From Ligilactobacillus saerimneri DSM 16049 (GTDB taxonomy: Bacteria; Bacillota; Bacilli; Lactobacillales; Lactobacillaceae), in the NCBI RefSeq assembly GCF_000423265.1, contig NZ_AUHQ01000011.1, forward strand, positions 1 to 49,857: 49,857 bases of DNA, read 5' to 3'. The notes beneath the pieces were generated by a model. The model was not told the origin of the DNA. It saw nothing but the letters and a program-made list of their open reading frames with translations, and searched no databases. Of this stretch, positions 19,818-26,541 are shown one piece after another; position 1 is the stretch's first letter, and every line of letters begins with the position of its first letter. The position numbers were made by a program, and so were the translations under genes.

Positions 19818-19955
19818 TTATCCAGATGAGCTATATAAATAATGGCGCATTTCATCAAAGGAAAAATCAAGTGAAAGGTCAAACCACTGATACTTAGCAT
19901 GGTTAGCCAGGTAGGTTTTAGCGTCCTTATACGGGATCGGAGAAGAGATTTTCAT
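19818..19955 (-). CDS. Small 45-residue ORF, possible gene remnant
   Basis: The frame MKISSPIPYKDAKTYLANH...LYSSSG overlaps the end of the HEPN gene by 29 bases. Its base use looks like chromosomal genes here rather than the AT-rich HEPN gene, and no good ribosome site precedes it. It may be the C-terminal end of a resident gene cut off when the restriction island arrived, or a short real gene. I do not recognise it. Confidence 0.35.
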   Translation of the reverse strand: MKISSPIPYKDAKTYLANHAKYQWFDLSLDFSFDEMRHYLYSSSG

Positions 19956-20730
19956 CTAAACATATTCCCAGCAGCAAAAGAATTAATTGTACTATGTGCC
20001 TGGGTTTATACCTATCAGGATTAATCCTCCCGTGTTGAACTGTATGCCTACCAAATTTTGAAAAATCTATCCCATTTTCGAACTTTCCAAAACTCCAAAA
20101 ATTACATAGATTAGTAGCCACTGAAATAGACATTAGTATAAGCAGTGTATTTTTATCACTACTAGTGATAGAATTTTCCATGTTAACAGCTTTTTCATGT
20201 TTAAAAATATCAGTGGTTTCTATCTTCCCCATCCTTTGAAAAATCTTGTACTCTATAATACTAAACATGCAGCTCATCAAAACAGAATAATTATTGAAAT
20301 CATCTTTCAACAAATTTTTTATTGTCAAAAGCTGCTTTAAATATCCACTCTCGCTTGAATTTTCCTTAAAACAATCAATTATTGTATCCAATCTTTCAAA
20401 CACATGAACATAATCATCCTCAGTATAATACTTCTCTAACCATTCTAAAGTTTCTGTATCAGATTTCGAATTAAACGTCTGAATATCTAATTCAGTATCA
20501 AACGTCCAATTTTTCTTTGCTAAAAAATCTACTTTTGACAGCATCTGCTTACCCAGATTATCTGCTTGCTTCTCTATTTTTATTCTGTTGTGCTTTATAT
20601 ACTCTCCCACAACATGTTTCATAGGGTTCTTTATAATTTTGTTACAATAAAACACATTTGGATTAGGAAGCCTAAAGTAGGCCGCAGCAGGCATCTCTAA
20701 AAATCTACGCCCTGATTCTGAAATTTCCAT
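19927..20730 (-). CDS. Putative HEPN-domain protein at the end of the restriction operon
   Basis: The 267-residue protein is not one I recognise over its length. Near its C terminus is GRHTVQHGR, with Arg228 and His233 forming R-x4-H and a polar residue straight after the Arg, as in HEPN ribonucleases. A long hydrophobic helix (HIVQLILLLLGI) follows, also typical. The rest appears helical and lysine-rich. It starts 3 bases after the GIY-YIG/helicase gene and is clearly in the same operon. It is AT-rich compared with its chromosomal neighbours, a sign of transfer. A role as a toxin-like RNase backing up restriction is inference. Confidence 0.6.
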   Translation of the reverse strand: MEISESGRRFLEMPAAAYFRLPNPNVFYCNKIIKNPMKHVVGEYIKHNRIKIEKQADNLGKQMLSKVDFLAKKNWTFDTELDIQTFNSKSDTETLEWLEKYYTEDDYVHVFERLDTIIDCFKENSSESGYLKQLLTIKNLLKDDFNNYSVLMSCMFSIIEYKIFQRMGKIETTDIFKHEKAVNMENSITSSDKNTLLILMSISVATNLCNFWSFGKFENGIDFSKFGRHTVQHGRINPDRYKPRHIVQLILLLLGICLDENLFSDPV

Positions 20731-20733
20731 TCC

Positions 20734-23700
20734 CTATTCTCCCCCAAACTCTTTCTGAATAACATCTTGCAAGGTACCCTCTTTAGCATACTTAGCAGCA
20801 TCAATTTGCTTGAAGTGCTTACCAAGCACTGAATCTCTGAGATCGTCATCAAAGCCAAAAATATAATTAGTTGCAATTAAATAAATAATACGCGTTGGCG
20901 CTAATCCGTACACCTGGTGACACATGATATGGGTAATCCGATCACGGTCATTTGGATACAACTTCTTCATTGTTTCATTTCTGAATAAACGTTTGACTAT
21001 TTCAGTAATGTAAAGACCAGATTTCATATAAAGATCAGCGAATGTCTTATTCGGATCAGCAAATATTCCCGGATTATTGGCTTCTAAATCATCTACCATA
21101 CGCTTTACCACTGCCCTTGGTGTATAAATCTGATTAGTCTTTTGTGGGGGGATGTAGTCAAAAATGTCTTCATTACTACTTTCATCAAAGTAGTTGCTCA
21201 ACTTATCTCGCAACTCCAAGAACTGTTGAATTGAATCATTGAAAATAACCTCATCAAAGAGATGGCCTTCAAAATGCTTCTTGGTATTAGTCTTTTCATC
21301 AAAATAATCACCACCATCCCGTAAGAAACGGAATTGTTCTTCACTTATTCCCGTTACTTCGGCAAAAACATCGTCTTCAGTATAATCATCAAAGTTTTGT
21401 AAAGTTAGGTTTTCATCCCCATAAGCCATTATAAAGCTCGGAATAGTGCGCGAAAAGCCCCGTAGATGAGCCCGAACGTCATCTTCAACTTCTTTAACCT
21501 TGCGTTCTTCGCGGTGACGTTCAACTCGTTCAATTACACTAGTTGGGGTATCCTTGACGGTCTTTTGAACTTCTTCATTAACCTGAGTATTGAAATCATC
21601 AAGAATGTTTTCAATCTTAGCTTGGTATTCTTGATGAACTTTAGCCAGTTCTTCATCTGTGCGCACAGCTTGTTCTTGGGTCTTGAGTTCTGTTTGAGCA
21701 AGCTTTTTCTGATTATTCATTTCATCAGCAATACGGTTGAATTTTTTCTCATTTTCCTTATTAATTTGTTTTTGATAGCGCTCGGCTTCTTTCTTTTTAA
21801 GCCGATATTCCTGCCTAACCCGGTTAATCACCTCAGTATTAACTTGATCATTCAGCTGTTTAACTATTTTCTTGCTGGCAGCCGCAAAGTCTGACTTATC
21901 CATCATTTTAACATCATTGGCTACTTGTTGCCCCGTCTCAGCATAAATCTTATCGCCAAACAAATCCTTAAACTTTCCAATTACTCGTTCATTTGGAACG
22001 TCAACTTTACCCTGGTCATTGACAGCTATATCGTCAACATTTTCCAGAGTAGCATTACCTTTCTTAGGGTTAGCTTCCTTAGTTGGTACCAATTCTTTCA
22101 GGATCTCCCGCACAGCAGCAGGTGCACCAAAGACACGATCAATATTAGTGAAGAGGAAATTACTCATAAAGCCCCGTTTAACCACTTCTTGTGACTTTAG
22201 TCGCCGTGGAATGGACATTACCTGTTTGGCATCCAGTTCAACCATACGGCCTTCTTCATCTTCTCCAATTACTGGGAAAAAGTTTAATAGTTTGCGAATA
22301 TTTTCTTCATGATCAGCTGCAGTTCCCTTGCCGTTGGCAGTTTCTGCCAATAAATTATTAGCAAACTCATCAAAAATAATTAATGTCCGCGTTGGATCAA
22401 AGTCAAAAACATAAGCGTTTTGTTTGCGCATCAAAACACCATTGTGATTGTAAGAGTATGGGTTTTGCGCACGAAAAGCCGCCTGCATATATTCAGATGG
22501 GCTCTTCATACTTGATAACATTAATACCCCAGACCATGGTTTAATTGTTACCCCGGTAGTCAATTGTCCCACACTCAAGGTGATTGTTTTGTCATAGTTC
22601 TTAATCGCTTTTTGAACTTTATCAAAGGACTTTTCATTAGCCTTAGCGAGTTGTTTATCGTTTAACTGGTCATCCTTAAGTTGACCGTCACCAGCTGCTA
22701 GTACAATTTGATACTCACTAAATACTGGGTGGTGCTTTAACTTTTTGGCGAGGGCTTTAGCGCTATTAACCCGGTTTAAAAGCCAGAAAGTATGGGCTAG
22801 TTCTTGCCGTAACTCAGGAGTTGAAAAAGGATATTTTTCTTGGGTGGTCAAGGCATCCAGGAAACGATCAACTGCATCATCATATACAAACTTTCCGTTT
22901 CTAGTCCGGAAAAATTCATTTAAGTCAAAAGCTGGGTTAACCTTATCCCCATCATCCAATTCGATACCTGCTTTCAATTGGTCTACCATCATGGCTGATA
23001 TCTGATAAGTATACATGTTAAGCTGAGGCATAACTGCGTATGGGTTGCTACCATCTTCATGGGTTTCATCCCAACTTGCTTTGGCTTTTTGTTCATCTGC
23101 ATAGGACCAGTTATAGATTTGATCAGCTGCGAACTTTCCTTTAGCTAAAGCTTTAAACGGCGTTCCAGTCAAATGAAGGGTATACTTTCGCTTAATTTTT
23201 TCAAAAGCTTTATCCGTCCTGTATGTATCGACACCTTCGTGGGCCTCATCAATGACTAACAGGTCCCATTCTAAGTCCCTAATCCATTTAAGCTTTTCAT
23301 GGCTCCCACCAAAATGAACAGATCCTTTAAGCCCTTGCAGACTCTCAAAAGTAATCTGCCCATAGTTGCCACCATCTGCAATTGTATTTAAAAATTCATT
23401 TCGCGATAGAACTGGTCTATCCTTTAAAGCGTCTGTTTCACTAACAAACTTGTAGTTGGTTTGCCAAGCAATGAATTTGTCAAAATCATCAAACCATGAG
23501 TTAGCAATACTAGGACGATTGGTCACCACTAAAACGTTTTGTAACTTCATTCGCCGTATCAGATCATAAGTCGATAAAGTCTTACCAAAGCGAGGTTTAG
23601 CATTCCACAAAAATTCGCTTTTTGCTCCGTTTTTCAAAAAGTAGTTCATCGTCTGCTCAACTGCTTGTTGCTGTTCTTGGCGGAGTTCATACTGAGTGCC

Positions 23701-24072
23701 ACTATTTCCCTGAACATCATTAAGATTACGCTCAGTAAATTTATAAAAATATTGGTGAGATGTATCGCCATCGACATGGAACCATTCTGTTTTAGGCTTC
23801 CGTTCGACTTTTTTCTTATTAGTTAAATACTCATGAAATTCATGGTCAGTAAAGACTTCATCCGTCCCATCTTGATAGCGTGCATTTCCCTTCCAAAGAA
23901 TTTTGACCTTTACATCTGCCGTATGCGTTTGTTGTTTAACCCGGTCTTCTACTGATTGACTTTCTGTGTACCCAATTTTGGTCCATCCCTGATGAGAACT
24001 ATCATTTGGAGTAGTGTAAGCATAAATCATGGGGATGATTTGTTTGAATGATTTAATTTTTGGTGTATTCAT
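20734..24072 (-). CDS. GIY-YIG nuclease / SF2 helicase / methylase-like restriction protein
   Basis: The 1112-residue protein has, in order: a GIY-YIG domain of the T5orf172 type (about residues 14-110; IYAYTTP, WTKIGYT, an Arg in VEDRVKQQ, a Glu in EWFHV); a superfamily 2 helicase (about 135-560) with Walker A KPRFGKT, the DEAH box VIDEAHEG, TGTP, and a motif VI-like MQAAFRAQNPY; a charged coiled-coil stretch (about 690-830); and a C-terminal region resembling an N6-adenine methylase (YTPRAVVKRMVDDLE, LYMKSGLYITEIVKRL). It would translocate and cut DNA. Its ATG lies one base after the stop of the upstream methylase gene. Confidence 0.8.
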   Translation of the reverse strand: MNTPKIKSFKQIIPMIYAYTTPNDSSHQGWTKIGYTESQSVEDRVKQQTHTADVKVKILWKGNARYQDGTDEVFTDHEFHEYLTNKKKVERKPKTEWFHVDGDTSHQYFYKFTERNLNDVQGNSGTQYELRQEQQQAVEQTMNYFLKNGAKSEFLWNAKPRFGKTLSTYDLIRRMKLQNVLVVTNRPSIANSWFDDFDKFIAWQTNYKFVSETDALKDRPVLSRNEFLNTIADGGNYGQITFESLQGLKGSVHFGGSHEKLKWIRDLEWDLLVIDEAHEGVDTYRTDKAFEKIKRKYTLHLTGTPFKALAKGKFAADQIYNWSYADEQKAKASWDETHEDGSNPYAVMPQLNMYTYQISAMMVDQLKAGIELDDGDKVNPAFDLNEFFRTRNGKFVYDDAVDRFLDALTTQEKYPFSTPELRQELAHTFWLLNRVNSAKALAKKLKHHPVFSEYQIVLAAGDGQLKDDQLNDKQLAKANEKSFDKVQKAIKNYDKTITLSVGQLTTGVTIKPWSGVLMLSSMKSPSEYMQAAFRAQNPYSYNHNGVLMRKQNAYVFDFDPTRTLIIFDEFANNLLAETANGKGTAADHEENIRKLLNFFPVIGEDEEGRMVELDAKQVMSIPRRLKSQEVVKRGFMSNFLFTNIDRVFGAPAAVREILKELVPTKEANPKKGNATLENVDDIAVNDQGKVDVPNERVIGKFKDLFGDKIYAETGQQVANDVKMMDKSDFAAASKKIVKQLNDQVNTEVINRVRQEYRLKKKEAERYQKQINKENEKKFNRIADEMNNQKKLAQTELKTQEQAVRTDEELAKVHQEYQAKIENILDDFNTQVNEEVQKTVKDTPTSVIERVERHREERKVKEVEDDVRAHLRGFSRTIPSFIMAYGDENLTLQNFDDYTEDDVFAEVTGISEEQFRFLRDGGDYFDEKTNTKKHFEGHLFDEVIFNDSIQQFLELRDKLSNYFDESSNEDIFDYIPPQKTNQIYTPRAVVKRMVDDLEANNPGIFADPNKTFADLYMKSGLYITEIVKRLFRNETMKKLYPNDRDRITHIMCHQVYGLAPTRIIYLIATNYIFGFDDDLRDSVLGKHFKQIDAAKYAKEGTLQDVIQKEFGGE

Positions 24073-24073
24073 T

Positions 24074-25147
24074 CTAATTCATCTCCTTTACATGGGTTTC
24101 AATAAAGTCAATTTCCTCTTGCGATAAACCATACTTTCTATATAATTGTTGGTCAATCTCTGGAATGGACTTCGTCCAGTCAATATCGGAGTTAGAAGTA
24201 AAGTCTTGGAGAGGAACGTATTTCCATTTTGGAGCAGGATTGTCTTGAGTAACTTTTAGCACGCCAAGCATAACTCTGGCAAATTTAGATTTTATATATT
24301 TTAAACATGCCTCTGCTTCATTACTGGTTTTAAAATTTCCAATTGATAAAAAAGTTTCTGTAGCACCTACATTTGGTTCTCCAATCAATGGCTTACCAAT
24401 TACTGTAGACGGACTCGAAGTTAACCCTGTTCCGTATGACTTAGGTATGAAAATTTTATAATTATAAAAACTTTCTGGAACATTTTGATAAATTGATCTT
24501 GCCCACCAATATTTTCTTTCTCTACCCTCTAGACCGAGAAATTTCACCCAATCATTATTAGTATCACTTGGCTTATATTTAAAGAAAATAACATCTTTCA
24601 AAACTCTAAATGCGCCACTTCCAACGTCCTTTTTATGTCCTTTGGACTGCAAATCTTCTATTTGAGGATAATCTTTAAGAGCCTGTTCCGACAATTTATA
24701 CACACCTCTACCAGTCACAATAGATTCAACGTAACCATAATTATTTACTTTTAATACTTTTCGCAATATAGTATTTAATTCATTAAATGGTGTGAAAACT
24801 TTTATAGCATCATAGTGTGCATTTTTATTAAAATATGATATTACAACGCCACCAGCAATCCCAACATTCGGAAATATATCAGCACTATTAGCAAAATATC
24901 CTATAATTTTAAATTGTACACTATTCAACATCTTCTTATTCCATGCTTTCGGAGTACTTCCTGCGTTAAACAAGAAACGTCCTGGATGAATCATTTCAAC
25001 AATATTTCCAACTTTATACGCTTCATCTAAGAATTTATGATAAATAGGTGGTGCATACGTCTTATTGTCGCCAATCGTTTCATCTTGATACGGCGGATTT
25101 CCGATCACTACGTCAAACTTAAATTGTTCATTTTCTTGCTTACTCAT
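24074..25147 (-). CDS. Eco57I-like DNA methylase, catalytic and recognition part
   Basis: The 357-residue protein starts (ATG 25147) MSKQENEQFKFDVVIGNPPYQ. NPPY is motif IV of N6-adenine methylases. The rest, AT-rich and varied, is likely the target recognition region. The AdoMet-binding motif I is absent here and lies in the preceding gene, so the two proteins probably make one enzyme. The start forms a TGATG overlap with the preceding gene's stop, with AGGGGAG upstream, so translation is coupled; the reading frame extends 39 bases upstream without a better ribosome site. Confidence 0.82.
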   Translation of the reverse strand: MSKQENEQFKFDVVIGNPPYQDETIGDNKTYAPPIYHKFLDEAYKVGNIVEMIHPGRFLFNAGSTPKAWNKKMLNSVQFKIIGYFANSADIFPNVGIAGGVVISYFNKNAHYDAIKVFTPFNELNTILRKVLKVNNYGYVESIVTGRGVYKLSEQALKDYPQIEDLQSKGHKKDVGSGAFRVLKDVIFFKYKPSDTNNDWVKFLGLEGRERKYWWARSIYQNVPESFYNYKIFIPKSYGTGLTSSPSTVIGKPLIGEPNVGATETFLSIGNFKTSNEAEACLKYIKSKFARVMLGVLKVTQDNPAPKWKYVPLQDFTSNSDIDWTKSIPEIDQQLYRKYGLSQEEIDFIETHVKEMN

Positions 25148-25920
25148 CACTTTAACTCCCCTTTGTATACCTTTGTTACGTCGCAAACCTGGTATTTTCT
25201 AGTCGGTTCTGGCACTAACAATTCATCAAATAAGTCAAGTTGTCCCACCGTTTCGTCTGCACTCTCGTCAGCAAACAACGACTTATAAGTGAACACTTCC
25301 CGTTGTACTTTTTTGTCGTCCACCGGCCACCAATGGCTAAACTCAATCAGTTGTCCTTGATTGTTGGTATATTCCAGTGTATTTCCTTGTACGATATTCG
25401 TAGCTATCACATAATGTGCTGCTTTATAAAAATCAGTATTGCTACTCAACTGCTTTTGCATCACTGTTTGATAATGATTAATTACTACATCCATCATGGC
25501 TGCACGTGCCTTGATCAAGTTATCTGGTAATAGTTCAATCCCATAGATACTCATCAACGCCCATAGTGCTTTTGGGATCCAAGTGCTTTTTGTTGAGCTT
25601 TGGTCCACATATGTCAGGCGTTGATGAACGATTTCCCTTAAAAAAGCGCCTTCCCCCGCACTTGGTTCCAAGAATGTTGCATGCAGATCGCAAATTTTCT
25701 CCTGAATTGTTGGTTCTGCCAGCATTTTCTGAACCATCCATTTCGGAGTAAAAACTTCACCATGACTTTGAACGCGTGCTTTGGACTTGATTAGTTCTTT
25801 GGCTTCGACTGTTTCCTGGAGTTCATAATGTGTTCTCTCAGTTACGTATTCTTTATCATTGAATAAAGAAATTTCCTCTTGCGTTATGCTGGATTGTTCG
25901 ATTCCCTTTTTCCCTGTCAT
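25147..25920 (-). CDS. DNA methylase, AdoMet-binding part
   Basis: The 257-residue protein has SHGEVFTPKWMVQKML followed by FLEPSAGEGAFL, the AdoMet-binding motif I of class gamma N6-adenine methylases, and TNIVQGNTLEY further on. It lacks NPPY, which is in the next gene. It begins at 25920 in an ATGA overlap with the phase-variable leader ORF, and AAGGGA lies 10 bases upstream inside the leader. Its expression therefore probably depends on translation of the leader. Confidence 0.82.
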   Translation of the reverse strand: MTGKKGIEQSSITQEEISLFNDKEYVTERTHYELQETVEAKELIKSKARVQSHGEVFTPKWMVQKMLAEPTIQEKICDLHATFLEPSAGEGAFLREIVHQRLTYVDQSSTKSTWIPKALWALMSIYGIELLPDNLIKARAAMMDVVINHYQTVMQKQLSSNTDFYKAAHYVIATNIVQGNTLEYTNNQGQLIEFSHWWPVDDKKVQREVFTYKSLFADESADETVGQLDLFDELLVPEPTRKYQVCDVTKVYKGELK

Positions 25921-26132
25921 AATATCCAGGTCCCTTCACACTTCACTGAGGAAAATAAATGTACACAAAAAGAGCCCACTGATTCTTTAAAAATCAGTAG
26001 ACTCTTAAAAAAGGGCTTGACAAATAAACCTTGACCTAAATAATCAAGGTGTTCTGTTCTGTTCTGTTCTGTTCTGTTCTGTTCTGTTCTGTTCTGTTCT
26101 GTTCTGTTCTGTTCTGTTCTGTTACTAAACAT
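25917..26132 (-). CDS. Repeat-containing leader peptide of the restriction operon
   Basis: The 71-codon frame begins at an ATG with a good ribosome site, AGGTGAG (26136-26142), and a promoter 40 bases upstream. Its first part is MFSNR followed by repeats of TEQNR, encoded by the 5-bp repeat. It then crosses a terminator hairpin and ends with TGA overlapping the methylase ATG. It is the only one of three frames open from the repeat to the methylase: the other two stop at 26044-26046 and 26036-26038. The peptide itself probably has no function; its translation likely controls the genes behind it. Confidence 0.75.
   Translation of the reverse strand: MFSNRTEQNRTEQNRTEQNRTEQNRTEHLDYLGQGLFVKPFFKSLLIFKESVGSFCVHLFSSVKCEGTWIL
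25960..26005 (-). terminator. Intrinsic terminator inside the leader ORF
   Basis: AGAGTCTACTGATT (26005-25992) and AATCAGTGGGCTCT (25984-25971) pair over 14 positions, two of them G-U, around a 7-base loop. TTTTTGTGT follows at once. It sits between the repeat and the first methylase gene, within translated sequence of the leader. Confidence 0.8.
26051..26120. repeat. Pentanucleotide repeat, 14 copies of GTTCT
   Basis: Fourteen perfect tandem copies (AGAAC on the coding strand), with three more matching bases at the right. A 5-bp unit changes reading frame with each copy gained or lost, which is the hallmark of slipped-strand phase variation. Confidence 0.97.
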
Positions 26133-26172
26133 TTTCTCACCTATATAATTATCTAATTCTTTTTACGTAATA

Positions 26173-26181
26173 ATTATAGCA
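26173..26181 (-). promoter_or_regulatory. Extended -10 promoter of the restriction operon
   Basis: On the minus strand TGCTATAAT is an ideal extended -10 element with no clear -35 box. Transcription would begin near 26166, giving a leader of about 34 bases before the ATG at 26132. Confidence 0.65.
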
Positions 26182-26496
26182 GTTCCCCGTTAATTCTCGT
26201 ATCTTTTTCAGCGCATTGCTAATCAAAGAGCGTTTTTTAGGACTGATTCTATTTCTTCCTGACAACTTTTCTTAAGCAATTGTCCTGAAAATTTTTTATT
26301 TTTTACATTCCCCACCTTTTTGCACACTAGACACGACCTATAAAAATATAGGCGCCAAACTAAAAGCCCGTCAATCCAACTTTTGTTACTTTCATGGTTA
26401 CACATATTTCACTATATATCCTGTGGTTATGAACAAAAGTGCTTATTTACCTTCAATCGCTGCTACAATTTCAAAGATAATTTTTCACGTGCCCAC
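26182..26496. other. Stretch without a supported gene
   Basis: This AT-rich gap between the restriction promoter and the dinG terminator holds a small hairpin (CCTATA-AAAA-TATAGG, 26337-26352) and a 60-codon minus-strand frame (26223-26405) without a good ribosome site. I support no gene in it. Confidence 0.5.
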
Positions 26497-26536
26497 AAAA
26501 AATCCAGCTCGTAACAACCTAGAGCTGGATTTTTTG
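26497..26536. terminator. Bidirectional terminator after dinG
   Basis: AAAAAATCCAGCTC pairs with GAGCTGGATTTTTT, giving A and T tracts on both sides. Confidence 0.85.
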
Positions 26537-26541
26537 TAAAT

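Noticed and set aside
21466-21894. 142-residue plus-strand frame of hydrophobic character
   Set aside because: It lies antisense to the coiled-coil part of the GIY-YIG/helicase gene; lysine- and glutamate-rich codons read backwards give such frames.
24074-25920. Split methylase as a recent frameshift
   Set aside because: The two parts are joined by a TGATG overlap with a ribosome site before the second start, and I recall related systems with the same two-gene arrangement. It looks like a natural division rather than damage.
26051-26120. Possible CRISPR array or minisatellite
   Set aside because: The unit is only 5 bp without spacers. It is a simple-sequence repeat inside a leader ORF.
26223-26405. 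60-residue minus-strand frame between the restriction promoter and dinG
   Set aside because: No convincing ribosome site, no known motif. It could be a remnant, but I cannot support it as a gene.
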